Of a stretch of 60,057 bases of DNA, positions 8,032-17,315 are shown one piece after another. The position numbers were made by a program, and so were the translations under genes. The notes below the pieces were generated by a model. It searched no databases. It was not told the origin of the DNA and was given only the letters and a program-made list of their open reading frames with translations. Positions within the stretch are counted from its first letter, which is position 1. Every line of letters starts with the position of its first letter. Source of the DNA: an uncultured Christensenella sp. (GTDB lineage: Bacteria; Bacillota; Clostridia; Christensenellales; UBA3700); contig CAJTNA010000008.1 in NCBI GenBank assembly GCA_910577845.1, positions 1 through 60,057 of the forward strand, written 5' to 3'.

Positions 8032-9870
8032 ATGATTTTTTATTACAATAGCAGAGATATAAATTGCAAAAAACCATTTGGGGCGGTAGTTAGTGGCAAA
8101 AAGGTGGATTTTAAACTATTTGCTCACGATGGTATTTTTGTTGAGGGCGTTGACTTAGTGCTTACAAAGGACGGAGAGGACGATTGTTATTATGCAATGA
8201 CTTATGTTGGTAAGCAGAATAATAACTCTGTTTTTGAATTGTCTATCACAATAGAGGATACTGGTTTGTATTGGTACAAGTTTTTGACTAGTACAGAGCT
8301 TGGCAGTTTTACATTTGGTAAAGATGAGTATGGCGAGTTGTTGCAAAATGGTGAACCATATCAACTAACTGTTTATAGTAAGGAATGTTTTACACCAACT
8401 AATCAGTTTGGTGGTGTAGTTTATCAAATTTTTGTAGATAGATTTAATAAGGGCGTGGATAGCGATTGTCGTTTTGAAAAAGACGGAGTGCTTAAGCAAT
8501 GGAATGATGATGTAACTATTGTGGATAGTGACGGGGTATTTCGTGCTAATGATTTTTATGGCGGTAATTTGCAAGGCATTTGTGATAAACTTGATTATTT
8601 AAAAGATTTAGGCGTTACAATGCTTTATTTGTCACCAATTTTTAAATCAAGCTCTAACCATAGATATGATACTGGTGATTATATGTATATTGATGAACTT
8701 TTAGGTTCAGAAAATTCCTTTTCAAGACTCATTAGCTGTGCTAAGAAAAAAGGTATAGGTATTATGCTTGACGGAGTATTTAATCATACAGGCAGTGATA
8801 GTAAATACTTTAATAAGTTGGGCAAGTACAATTCCTTTGGTGCTTATCAAGGTATTAAATCACCATACTATGATTGGTATTATTTTATAAATTATCCAGA
8901 TGAGTATGGTTGTTGGTGGGGTATAACTGTAACCCCTACCGTAAATAAAAATAACCCGTCTTATCGTAAATTTATCTTGGGTGAAAATGGAGTACTTGAT
9001 AAGTGGACTAAGTTTGGTTTAGCAGGTTGGCGACTTGATGTTGTAGACGAACTTGACATTGACTTTGTTGACGAGATTAGAAAGCGTGTCAAAAAAGTAA
9101 ATAAAAATGCTTATATCATTGGTGAGGTGTGGGAAGATGCCTCAAATAAGATTGCATATAGTAAAAGACGACCATATTTGCACGGCAGTCAACTTGACGG
9201 AGTAATGAATTATCCATTTAAAAATGCAGTTATTGAATTTGTATGGAATAATGATATTAACAAGTTTATAAATAATATAATGAATATTTACGAAAACTAT
9301 CCTTTGTGTTGTCTAAATTCTTGTATGAACTTTTTAGGAACCCACGATACAGTTAGAGCAATAAATACAATGTGTGATTATAATATTGATGGTACAAGCA
9401 AAGCGGATAGATTACATATTCGACTACCAAAAGAGGTTAAGGAGCGTGCAAAAGCAAGGCTAAAGCTTGCAACCGCAATACTTTACGCTTTGCCGGGGTT
9501 GCCTACAATATTTTATGGTGATGAGGTTGGCTTGGAGGGCTATGAAGACCCTATCAACCGCAGGCCTTTCCCGTGGGATAATATGGATATTGATTTACTT
9601 GCACATTACAAGCAATTAGGTAGCTTGCGTAAAAAGTATAGACAAGCCTTTAGTGGTAGTATGGAAATCTTTGCAGATGGCGGTTTGTTACATATTATTC
9701 GTAAAAGTGCAGATTATTCACAAATTATACATTTTTTATACAATAATCAAAATGAAAATATTTTTTATTCAGCAAAATATGACATAAATTGTCTAACTGG
9801 TAAATGTTTAACCGGTGAAATTTTGCTGAAAAAAGGTGAATTTTTGGCAATCTGCTCGCAAAATGAATAA
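8032..9870 (+). CDS. GH13 alpha-amylase family glycosidase, neopullulanase-like
   Basis: A 612-residue alpha-glucan hydrolase. An N-terminal beta-domain of about 120 residues, CBM34-like in position, precedes a GH13 TIM barrel starting at VVYQIFVDRF. The four GH13 regions are visible: DGVFNHTG (region I), GWRLDVVDE with nucleophile Asp336 (II), GEVWED with acid/base Glu365 (III) and LGTHDT with Asp439 (IV). There is no signal peptide, so it acts in the cytoplasm on maltodextrins or cyclodextrins, either imported or released from glycogen. Neopullulanase, cyclomaltodextrinase and maltogenic amylase cannot be told apart here. An AAAGGTG site precedes the ATG. It stands alone. Confidence 0.9.
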   Translation: MIFYYNSRDINCKKPFGAVVSGKKVDFKLFAHDGIFVEGVDLVLTKDGEDDCYYAMTYVGKQNNNSVFELSITIEDTGLYWYKFLTSTELGSFTFGKDEYGELLQNGEPYQLTVYSKECFTPTNQFGGVVYQIFVDRFNKGVDSDCRFEKDGVLKQWNDDVTIVDSDGVFRANDFYGGNLQGICDKLDYLKDLGVTMLYLSPIFKSSSNHRYDTGDYMYIDELLGSENSFSRLISCAKKKGIGIMLDGVFNHTGSDSKYFNKLGKYNSFGAYQGIKSPYYDWYYFINYPDEYGCWWGITVTPTVNKNNPSYRKFILGENGVLDKWTKFGLAGWRLDVVDELDIDFVDEIRKRVKKVNKNAYIIGEVWEDASNKIAYSKRRPYLHGSQLDGVMNYPFKNAVIEFVWNNDINKFINNIMNIYENYPLCCLNSCMNFLGTHDTVRAINTMCDYNIDGTSKADRLHIRLPKEVKERAKARLKLATAILYALPGLPTIFYGDEVGLEGYEDPINRRPFPWDNMDIDLLAHYKQLGSLRKKYRQAFSGSMEIFADGGLLHIIRKSADYSQIIHFLYNNQNENIFYSAKYDINCLTGKCLTGEILLKKGEFLAICSQNE

Positions 9871-10026
9871 ATATTTTTTAAAAAGGCTTTTTTATACATT
9901 AAAAATGTAAATAATGACTAATTTTAATATTTATGCAAATAATATGCAATTTTTTGCTTGCTTTATGCATATTAATATGATAGAATGAATAATGTAAAAC
10001 AAATAATTTTAAAAGAGGATAAAAAT

Positions 10027-10845
10027 ATGAAAAAGTTTAAAACTCTATTAATAGTTGTAATGATATTAGTTACTGCTTTAGTTGCAACTTTGGCATTAGT
10101 AGGTTGTGAAAAGGGTAATTATTTAAAAGTGGTTACAAATGCAGAATTTGACCCCTTTGAGTATATGAATACGGAAACTGGTCAAATTGAAGGCTTTGAC
10201 ATTGATTATATCAATGCTATTGCAAAACAAATGGGCTATGACGGAGCAAAAGTTACTAGTATTGACTTTGATTCAGTTGTTCCATCAGTTCAAAAAAGCA
10301 AGAAATATGATGTAGCTATTGCTGGCTTGACTGTTACTGAGGAAAGAGCTCAACAAGTAGATTTTACTAATACTTATTATGATGCAGGTCAAACAATAAT
10401 TTACAAAGGCGATGTTATAAACTTTGAAAATGAAGATGAGATGTGGAATTTCTTAAAAGGTAAAAAAATTGGCGTTGCAAAAGGCTATACTGGTGACATT
10501 TTGATTCAAAATGCAATGAAAGAAGGTGGCAAATTGTTTGATAGTGGTGCTGATAGAAAAGTTTTTGACAATGGGGCTTTAGCAGTTACAGCTTTGGCTG
10601 GCGGAGAAAGAGATGTAGTTGTTATAGACAATGCTCCAGCAAAAGCATTAGCTAAAACTTTTGCAGATAAAGGTGTTAAAGTTGTTACTAATGTAGCTAT
10701 GGGTTCAGAGAAATATGCCATTGCTGTTAAAAAGGGTAATACTGAATTACTTGATAAAATCAACACTGCAATGTTAGTTTTGGAAGAGAATGGTACTTAT
10801 ATGCAAATTTGGAATAAGTACTTTGATAAGGAATCTAATTTATGA
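10027..10845 (+). CDS. Polar amino-acid ABC transporter, substrate-binding lipoprotein
   Basis: A 272-residue SBP of the bacterial family 3 (PF00497-type) fold. The start at 10027 is preferred over the ATG at 9985 because AGAGGAT precedes it and a proper lipoprotein signal begins there: MKKFK, a hydrophobic core, and lipobox LVGC with Cys27. The mature part has ligand-lobe motifs typical of glutamine/cystine binders (FDPFEYMNTETGQIEGFDIDY; AIAGLTVTEERAQQVDFTNTYYDAG). It is anchored outside the membrane and delivers its ligand to the permease encoded next, with which it shares an ATGA overlap. Ligand identity (glutamine, arginine, cystine) is not decidable. Confidence 0.93.
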   Translation: MKKFKTLLIVVMILVTALVATLALVGCEKGNYLKVVTNAEFDPFEYMNTETGQIEGFDIDYINAIAKQMGYDGAKVTSIDFDSVVPSVQKSKKYDVAIAGLTVTEERAQQVDFTNTYYDAGQTIIYKGDVINFENEDEMWNFLKGKKIGVAKGYTGDILIQNAMKEGGKLFDSGADRKVFDNGALAVTALAGGERDVVVIDNAPAKALAKTFADKGVKVVTNVAMGSEKYAIAVKKGNTELLDKINTAMLVLEENGTYMQIWNKYFDKESNL

Positions 10846-11546
10846 TATTAAATTTGATATCAGCAGTTGAAATAAATATTTGGAAATACATTTTTGTAGA
10901 TTCGTATAGTATGCTTTTAGAAGGGTTGTTAAATACCCTTCTAATTGTGATTTTTGCTTTCCCATTAGGTTTGCTAATCGGTTCAATTGTCGGTATTGCA
11001 CATTTTGTACCAAACAACAATGTCTTTATTAAAATTTGGAAACGCATTAATGCTATATATGTTGCAATCTTTAGAGGAACTCCAATAGTAGTTCAATTAT
11101 TGTTTATCTATTTTGGTATGTTATTGCCTTTAGGTATTCCAGACGTAATGGTTGCTATTTTGGTATTTGGCTTAAATAGTGGTGCTTATGTATCTGAGAT
11201 AGTCCGAGGTGGTATAGCCTCTGTAGATAAAGGGCAAATTGAGGCGGGTAGGTCCTTAGGTATATCCTATAGTAAAACAATGATAAAGATTATTTTACCT
11301 CAAGCTATTAAAAATATTACTCCAACTTTGGGCAATGAATTGATAGCATTGATAAAGGAAACATCTGTTGCCGGATATGTTGCAGTATTGGATATAACAA
11401 GAGTAATACAAATGATAGCATCAAATACATACAATTACTTTGTGTCTTACTTTGTATTAGGTATTATTTATTTTGTAATTGTGTTTATTATTACTCAATT
11501 GTTAAAAGTTGTGGAAAGGAGGTTGTCAAGAAGTGATAAACGTTAA
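10842..11546 (+). CDS. Polar amino-acid ABC transporter, permease
   Basis: A 234-residue inner-membrane permease of the HisMQ/GlnP family with about five membrane segments. The EAA loop that docks the ATPase is visible at SVDKGQIEAGRSLGISYSKT followed by IILPQAIKNITPTLGNE. Its ATG overlaps the TGA of the binding-protein gene (ATGA) and its 3' end overlaps the ATPase gene by 14 bp, so all three are translationally coupled. A homodimer with two ATPase subunits is the expected complex. Confidence 0.94.
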   Translation: MILNLISAVEINIWKYIFVDSYSMLLEGLLNTLLIVIFAFPLGLLIGSIVGIAHFVPNNNVFIKIWKRINAIYVAIFRGTPIVVQLLFIYFGMLLPLGIPDVMVAILVFGLNSGAYVSEIVRGGIASVDKGQIEAGRSLGISYSKTMIKIILPQAIKNITPTLGNELIALIKETSVAGYVAVLDITRVIQMIASNTYNYFVSYFVLGIIYFVIVFIITQLLKVVERRLSRSDKR

Positions 11547-12732
11547 AAATTTACATAAACATTTTGGTAGCCTCGTAGTGCTTGACGGCATTGATATACA
11601 AATTAATAAAGGCGAAAAGGTAGCAGTTATTGGTCCATCTGGTAGTGGTAAATCAACATTTTTAAGGTGTTTGAATTTATTGGAAAGACCTACAATCGGA
11701 CACATATATTATAAAGGTGAGGAAATTACTTATTATTGCAAGATTTCTGCTTTATCTAAAAAATGCAAGCTTTTCAAAATCTCTTACTATGAAAAAAAGC
11801 TTGATAAGTTGAATGCAAAGCTTTCAGTTAGTCAAGAGTCAGTAGATAGTAAAGGCATTAAAAAGCTTAATGAACTTAAGAAAAAAATAAGTGATATATC
11901 TGTTTTTTGTGACGAGTTAAAAAGAGCTTTGGAGTTTGATGTTGAGGTAAGAGAAAATACCTTGCAGACACAATTACAATTTTTAAAAGAGGGCATCGCT
12001 GAACTTTTTGGTGAGGATAATTTATTTAGCAACTCAAGCAGTGTTGAGGAATATCTTGCCTTGGCAAAGGAAAATGGTGATTCAAAGGTTATTCAGCAAG
12101 TTAATGCTCAAATTAGAATTGCTAAATGTAAAACAAAAAGTAAGCTTAAAGTTAATGAAAATGCTGTAAGAAAAAATATGGGTATGGTATTCCAACATTT
12201 TAACCTATTCCCACATATGACAGTGCTTGACAATATTACTTTTGCACCATCTGAATATCTTAAAGCGGAAATTAGACAAAAGCTTAAATGTGGTGAGTTA
12301 ACAAAATCCGCAGTTAAGCAATATAAACAGAATAGGCAAAAGGAAATTAAGGACTACGCTTTTGAATTACTTAAGAGAATTGGCTTAGAGGAAAAGGCAA
12401 ATGTTTATCCAAATACATTATCTGGCGGACAAAAACAAAGGATAGCAATTGTAAGGGCTCTTGCAATGAAACCAGAGGTAATGCTGTTTGACGAGCCAAC
12501 ATCAGCTCTTGACCCAGAAATGGTTGGTGAGGTTTTGGAGTTAATTAAACAACTTGCTGATGAGGGTATGACTATGGTTATCGTAACTCACGAAATGGGC
12601 TTTGCTAAAGAGGTTGCAACTCGTGTATTGTTTATGGATTGTGGCAAAATTATGGAAGATAACGAGCCAAAACAGTTATTTGAAAATCCTCAAAATGATA
12701 GACTTAAAACATTTTTATCTAAAGTTTTATGA
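11533..12732 (+). CDS. GlnQ-like amino-acid ABC ATPase with two large insertions
   Basis: A 399-residue ATP-binding subunit, about 150 residues longer than ordinary GlnQ/HisP. The GTG at 11533 is chosen because GGAAAGGAGG (11514-11523) sits just upstream. Walker A is GPSGSGKS (34-41), the Q-loop is Gln221, the signature is LSGGQ (296-300), Walker B runs into DEPTSALD (320-327) and the H-loop is His353. Between Walker A and the Q-loop lies a charged, heptad-like insertion (about residues 66-208), and a second one (about 242-268) precedes the signature. All catalytic elements are intact and the frame is continuous, so this is a built-in extension. It powers the importer encoded upstream. Confidence 0.92.
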   Translation: MINVKNLHKHFGSLVVLDGIDIQINKGEKVAVIGPSGSGKSTFLRCLNLLERPTIGHIYYKGEEITYYCKISALSKKCKLFKISYYEKKLDKLNAKLSVSQESVDSKGIKKLNELKKKISDISVFCDELKRALEFDVEVRENTLQTQLQFLKEGIAELFGEDNLFSNSSSVEEYLALAKENGDSKVIQQVNAQIRIAKCKTKSKLKVNENAVRKNMGMVFQHFNLFPHMTVLDNITFAPSEYLKAEIRQKLKCGELTKSAVKQYKQNRQKEIKDYAFELLKRIGLEEKANVYPNTLSGGQKQRIAIVRALAMKPEVMLFDEPTSALDPEMVGEVLELIKQLADEGMTMVIVTHEMGFAKEVATRVLFMDCGKIMEDNEPKQLFENPQNDRLKTFLSKVL

Positions 12733-12821
12733 TAAAAAATAATCAAAAGTAATAAATTTAATTTTTAAGCTGAAAAATGATTTTTGAATGATAAAGTTAA
12801 AAAAATAAAATAGGACAAAAT

Positions 12822-12869
12822 AAATCGCAAATAATGTGCTGAAAATCGGTACTATTTGCGATTTTTTGC
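12822..12869 (+). terminator. Rho-independent terminator of the amino-acid importer operon
   Basis: Perfect 12-bp stem, AAATCGCAAATA (12822-12833) with TATTTGCGATTT (12853-12864), running into a T tract. The 19-nt loop contains most of the AATCGGTACTA repeat (12844-12854). Confidence 0.75.
12844..12854 (+). repeat. Short dispersed repeat AATCGGTACTA, copy 2
   Basis: Identical to the 11-mer at 7908-7918. This copy lies in the loop of the importer operon terminator. Confidence 0.5.
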
Positions 12870-12953
12870 ATTTTTAGAGATTTTAGCTTTATAATGCAAA
12901 AAATTTTCGTTTTTGCTATAAAAAACAAAATTTAGGCAAATAAGCCAAAACTA

Positions 12954-12982
12954 TTTACTTTATAATAAAAAAGTGATATAAT
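12954..12982 (+). promoter_or_regulatory. Promoter of the acyl-CoA ligase-tex operon
   Basis: TTTACT (12954-12959) and a perfect TATAAT (12977-12982) with a 17-bp spacer, 55 bp upstream of the ligase start. Confidence 0.5.
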
Positions 12983-13037
12983 TCAATATAGCATTAGTCA
13001 AAATTAACCCTTGTGTAATGCTTGCTAAGAGTGTATT

Positions 13038-14672
13038 ATGAAAGTATCAAACGACTATAGTATGTATGAATATTTGTTAAATAGGAACAAAGGGGATAAT
13101 AGACCTCTTATATCTTATTATAATAATGAAATATCTACAAATACTTTTTTTGAACAAGTTGATATTGTAGCTAACGCTTTGTCGGCAATAGGAGTGGGTA
13201 AAGGTCATAATATTGCTTTATGTTTGCCAAATATACCTAACGCAATTATCATATTTTATGCGACAAACAAACTAGGTGCGGTGGTAAATTTAATACATCC
13301 ATTAGTTCCTACAAAAGCTCTAGCTGACATTGTGCAAGAGCATAATAGCAAAGTGGTTTTTGTTTTGGATATGTTTTATGACAAACATAAGGAATTTTTG
13401 GAGAATTCTCAAGTTTATAGCGTAGTATGTAGACCGTCTGACTATCTAAAAAATGTTTACAAGCTTGGATATAATGTTTATACTGCTAGTAAAAAACCTA
13501 AGTTAAACGGCAATGCAGTTTTTTATAATGACTTTATCAAAAACCAAAGTGTTACTGCTAAAGGCGAAGAGCATTTTGTAGGCATTGGTGATAATGTGGC
13601 TGTCTATATACATTCTGGCGGTACAACAGGCATTCCTAAAACGGCGATTATACCAAACAGAGCAATAAATGAGTGCAGTTACAGCATACGTACCTTGATA
13701 GGTGACGAGGCTCAAAAGGGCGAAAGTATGTTAATGGTATTGCCTATGTTCCATATATTTGGGTTAGGGGTTTGTATGCATTCCACTTTGACAGCAGGTG
13801 CAAGATGTTTGTTAGTGCCAGTGTTTAAGCCAAAGTCACTAGTTAGAACTATTAAAAAGCAAAAAGTCACATATATGACGGGTGTTCCGTCAATGTATCA
13901 AAAGCTTATTAAATTGAAGAGTTTTGGCGGTAAATATTTGCAAAAAATGAAATCGTGCTATTGTGGTGGAGATAAGTTAAAACAAGACATCAAAGAGGAT
14001 TTTGATGCTATTATGAAAAAATACAATTCCTCTTGTACATTGTGTGAGGGCTATGGCTTGACAGAGGCTGGTGTGTGCAATGTCAATGTAGAGGAGTATT
14101 CCAAGAAAGGTTCAGTTGGTAAGCCGTTAGGCGATATAAAAGTTTGTATTGTTGATAGTAATAGAAAACAATTAGCTTATGGTGAGCGTGGTGAAATTTG
14201 TCTATCTGGTGATAATCTTATGTTAGGATATTACAAGGACGAGGAAACTACAAACAAAGTGCTGTTTGAAATGGATGGTGTAAAATGGCTTGCAACTGGT
14301 GACTACGGCTATCTTGAGGAAAGTGGACATTTATTTTTTGTTGACCGCATTAAAAGAATGGTTAAGATTAGCGGAATGAATGTATTCCCTAACGAGATAG
14401 AATATCTTGTTATGCAAAATGTGACAGAAATTGATAGATGTTGCGTAATAGATTTAATTAAAAATGAAAAACCATATTTAAAACTTTTTGTAACAATGAA
14501 AGAGGGGTATCAATATGGTGATGACATTAAACAAAAGATAAAAAATACAATAATTACAAATTTGATGAAATATTCTTTACCAAAAGTGATTGAGTGTGTA
14601 GAACAATTACCACTATCCGAAATTGGTAAAGTTGATTATAACAAATTAAAACAAAAGGAGCTTGAATTATGA
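13038..14672 (+). CDS. AMP-forming acyl-CoA synthetase / ligase
   Basis: A 544-residue member of the ANL adenylate-forming superfamily, probably activating a fatty or other carboxylic acid as its CoA thioester. Motifs in order: HSGGTTGIPKT (phosphate-binding loop, about residues 193-203), EGYGLTEAG (about 340), TGDYGYLEE, VDRIKRMVKISGMNVFPNEIE (hinge and C-terminal domain) and the catalytic Lys region SEIGKVDYNKL near the C-terminus. The ribosome binding site is weak (AAGAG). The last codon overlaps the ATG of tex (ATGA). Substrate chain length cannot be judged; a long-chain fatty acid is the commonest choice for this layout. Confidence 0.88.
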   Translation: MKVSNDYSMYEYLLNRNKGDNRPLISYYNNEISTNTFFEQVDIVANALSAIGVGKGHNIALCLPNIPNAIIIFYATNKLGAVVNLIHPLVPTKALADIVQEHNSKVVFVLDMFYDKHKEFLENSQVYSVVCRPSDYLKNVYKLGYNVYTASKKPKLNGNAVFYNDFIKNQSVTAKGEEHFVGIGDNVAVYIHSGGTTGIPKTAIIPNRAINECSYSIRTLIGDEAQKGESMLMVLPMFHIFGLGVCMHSTLTAGARCLLVPVFKPKSLVRTIKKQKVTYMTGVPSMYQKLIKLKSFGGKYLQKMKSCYCGGDKLKQDIKEDFDAIMKKYNSSCTLCEGYGLTEAGVCNVNVEEYSKKGSVGKPLGDIKVCIVDSNRKQLAYGERGEICLSGDNLMLGYYKDEETTNKVLFEMDGVKWLATGDYGYLEESGHLFFVDRIKRMVKISGMNVFPNEIEYLVMQNVTEIDRCCVIDLIKNEKPYLKLFVTMKEGYQYGDDIKQKIKNTIITNLMKYSLPKVIECVEQLPLSEIGKVDYNKLKQKELEL

Positions 14673-17062
14673 TAATCAGCGAAAGATTAGCACAAGAATT
14701 TGAATTAAAACAGGAGTATAGCGATAATATCATTAAGCTTATTGATGAGGGTTGTACAATACCATTTATTGCCCGTTATCGTAAAGAAATGCACGGCACT
14801 TGTGATGACCAAACATTGCGTAAGTTTGCAGACCGCTTGACATATTTGAGAAATCTTGATAAGAGAAAGGCAGAAATAATAAGCAGTATCTCTTCACAAG
14901 GTAAATGGACAAGTGAGCTTGCAGAGGCTATTGATAAAGCCGAAACAATGACAGAGGTTGAGGATATTTATCGTCCATATAAGAAAAAGAAAAAGACTAG
15001 AGCATCTGTGGCTATTGAGAAAGGCTTGGAGGGCTTGGCAGATATAGTTATGAGTGACCTTAAAGAGGGTGACATTGTTGCAATTGCAACACCATATGTT
15101 AATGAAGAGAAAGGTGTTGCAAATGTTAAAGAGGCTTATGAGGGAGCAAAAGACATTGTTGCTGAGAGAATTAGTGATGATGCAGAAGTTCGTAAGGAAT
15201 TGAGAGAGCTATTTGTGGGTATTGGTGATATCAACACTGTACTTGACGAGGAAAAAGATACAGAAAAAGGCAGTATTTTTGGTATGTACAAAGACTATAC
15301 TGAAAAAATCAAGGCAATTCCATCTCACAGAATACTTGCTATCAATCGTGGTGAGAAAGAGGACTGCTTAAAAGTTTCTTTAAAAATGGATAAGGAAACT
15401 GCTTTAAAAGTCATCACAGATAAATATGTACATACAGATTGTTTATTTACTGACCTAATGATGCAAACAAGTGACGATAGCTATGAGAGATTGATTTTTC
15501 CTTCAGTTGAAAGAGAAATTAGAAATGAACTTACAGATAACGCTAATGAGGGTGCTATCAAAATGTTTGAAACTAACTTGAAGCCTTTACTAATGCAACC
15601 ACCTCTAAAGAATAAAGTTGTATTGGCACTTGACCCAGCTTACAGAACTGGTTGCAAGGTAGCTGTACTAGACGAGAATGGTAACGTATTGGCAACAAGT
15701 GTTGTACACCCAACTCCACCACAAAGCAGAGTGGAAGAAGCTGAGGAAAGACTTACTGCATTGATTAACACTCACAATGTAGATGTTATCTCTATTGGTA
15801 ATGGTACTGCAAGTAAGGAAACTGAGATTTTTGTTGCAAATATGATTAAAAAGATTGATAAGCCATTGCAATATATGGTAGTCAACGAGGCAGGTGCATC
15901 TGTATATAGTGCGAGTGAGCTAGGTGCAGAGGAATTCCCTAACTATGACGTATCTTTGAGAAGTGCAGTAAGCATTGGTAGAAGATTGCAAGACCCTCTT
16001 GCAGAACTTATCAAAATTGACGTTAAAAGCATTGGCGTAGGACAATACCAACACGATATGCCACAAAAGAGATTGACAGAGGTACTTGAGGGTGTTGTAG
16101 AGGACTGCGTAAACAGCGTTGGTGTTGATTTAAATACAGCTTCTTACAAATTGTTGTCTTACATTTCTGGCTTGAATATCGGTATTGCAAAAAATATTGT
16201 TGAGTACAGAAAGAGTCAACCATTTAAAACAAGAGAGCAACTATTAAAAGTACCTAAACTTGGACCAAAAGCATATGAGCAATGTGCTGGTTTCTTGAGA
16301 ATTACTGATGGTGAAGAGGCATTGGATAACACTGCAGTTCACCCAGAGTCATACTCAGCAGTTAAAGGCTTGCTTTCAACTTTCGGTTTGACTGAAAATG
16401 ATGTTACAAGTGGTAACTTGAATGATTTAGAGGAAAAAATCAATAGCTATGGCAAAGCAAAGCTTGCTGAGGAATTGCAAATTGGTTTGCCAACCTTGAA
16501 TGATATTATTGACGAAATCAAAAAGCCAGGTCGTGATATTCGTGACAGCTTGCCAAAGCCTATCTTGCGTGATGATTTACTAGATATTTCTAACTTAAAA
16601 GAGGGTATGGAAATTGTTGGTACTGTAAGAAATGTTATTGACTTTGGTGCGTTTGTGGATATTGGTGTTCACCAAGATGGTTTGGTTCACATTAGTGAAA
16701 TTAGCAATGACTATATTAAACATCCATCTGACGCTTTAACAGTTGGTGATATTGTTACTGTGAAGGTTATTGGTGTTGACCCTACTAAAAACAGAATTAG
16801 TTTAACAATTAAGGGTGCAAGCAATGCTAAACCTAAGTCAGAGAGTACTGTTAAAGAGCCAAGGCTTTTGGATAGAAAAGAGAAAAACAATAAAGATTTT
16901 AAAAACAAAGGCAACAAGGACTTTAAGGGAAATAAAGATTTTAAGGGTAATAAGAACTTTAAAGGCAATAATAAAAATAACAACAATAACAGACCTAAAA
17001 AACCAGAGCAAAGTGTGGACGATTTGTTGTTAAAACTGCAAAATAAATATAACAGACACTAA
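14669..17062 (+). CDS. tex: Tex-family RNA-binding transcription accessory protein
   Basis: A 797-residue homologue of Tex/YqgF-domain proteins. An N-terminal helical Tex domain (IISERLAQEF...IPFIARYRKEMHG), a YqgF/RNase H-like core (VLALDPAYRTGCKVAVLD...), a helix-hairpin-helix region (LNIGIAKNIVEYR...RTREQLLKVPKLGPKAYEQCAGFLRI) and an S1 RNA-binding domain (KEGMEIVGTVRNVIDFGAFVDIGVHQDGLVHISEI) follow in order. The C-terminus carries a Lys/Asn-rich low-complexity tail with NKDFKG-type repeats (about residues 728-780), then QSVDDLLLKLQNKY. Tex binds nucleic acid and affects transcription or ribosome function. It is translationally coupled to the ligase gene, probably without functional meaning. 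Confidence 0.95.
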   Translation: MIISERLAQEFELKQEYSDNIIKLIDEGCTIPFIARYRKEMHGTCDDQTLRKFADRLTYLRNLDKRKAEIISSISSQGKWTSELAEAIDKAETMTEVEDIYRPYKKKKKTRASVAIEKGLEGLADIVMSDLKEGDIVAIATPYVNEEKGVANVKEAYEGAKDIVAERISDDAEVRKELRELFVGIGDINTVLDEEKDTEKGSIFGMYKDYTEKIKAIPSHRILAINRGEKEDCLKVSLKMDKETALKVITDKYVHTDCLFTDLMMQTSDDSYERLIFPSVEREIRNELTDNANEGAIKMFETNLKPLLMQPPLKNKVVLALDPAYRTGCKVAVLDENGNVLATSVVHPTPPQSRVEEAEERLTALINTHNVDVISIGNGTASKETEIFVANMIKKIDKPLQYMVVNEAGASVYSASELGAEEFPNYDVSLRSAVSIGRRLQDPLAELIKIDVKSIGVGQYQHDMPQKRLTEVLEGVVEDCVNSVGVDLNTASYKLLSYISGLNIGIAKNIVEYRKSQPFKTREQLLKVPKLGPKAYEQCAGFLRITDGEEALDNTAVHPESYSAVKGLLSTFGLTENDVTSGNLNDLEEKINSYGKAKLAEELQIGLPTLNDIIDEIKKPGRDIRDSLPKPILRDDLLDISNLKEGMEIVGTVRNVIDFGAFVDIGVHQDGLVHISEISNDYIKHPSDALTVGDIVTVKVIGVDPTKNRISLTIKGASNAKPKSESTVKEPRLLDRKEKNNKDFKNKGNKDFKGNKDFKGNKNFKGNNKNNNNNRPKKPEQSVDDLLLKLQNKYNRH

Positions 17063-17182
17063 AGAATAAAATTGTGTGATATAAATTCTAACTATGTAAA
17101 GTAAATTTTAATACTAATAATTGTTAATGCAATTTACTTGCTATTACATTATTATAAGAATGTCTAGTTTGAATTAAATAAG

Positions 17183-17220
17183 TTACTGCAAATACCTTTT
17201 ATGGTGCTTTGCAGTAATTT
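17183..17220 (+). terminator. Terminator after tex
   Basis: Perfect 10-bp stem, TTACTGCAAA (17183-17192) with TTTGCAGTAA (17208-17217), and a 15-nt loop. The following T run is short, so termination efficiency is uncertain. Confidence 0.5.
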
Positions 17221-17267
17221 CCAATAATAAGGTTGCATAATCTACGTTTTTCTTAAATCTATACGTT

Positions 17268-17278
17268 TAGTACCGATT
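17268..17278 (-). repeat. Short dispersed repeat AATCGGTACTA, copy 3 (minus)
   Basis: Reads TAGTACCGATT on the plus strand, the exact reverse complement of the copies at 7908 and 12844. It lies just upstream of the MMPL gene. Confidence 0.5.
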
Positions 17279-17315
17279 TTTGACGTGATTTTTAAATAAA
17301 CAATGAGGTGATGTT

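Larger units (their letters stand above)
12733..13037. other. Intergenic region after the amino-acid importer operon
   Basis: A 305-bp AT-rich spacer. It contains the importer terminator (12822-12869), with one copy of the AATCGGTACTA repeat in its loop, and the promoter of the acyl-CoA ligase gene (12954-12982). Confidence 0.6.

Noticed and set aside
9985..10026. Upstream ATG for the amino-acid binding protein
   Set aside because: It would bury the lipoprotein signal behind 14 extra residues and has no ribosome binding site.
16711..16986. Leu-rich 91-codon open frame antisense to tex
   Set aside because: It is the complement of the Lys/Asn-rich repeat tail of tex and has no ribosome binding site; a by-product of low complexity.
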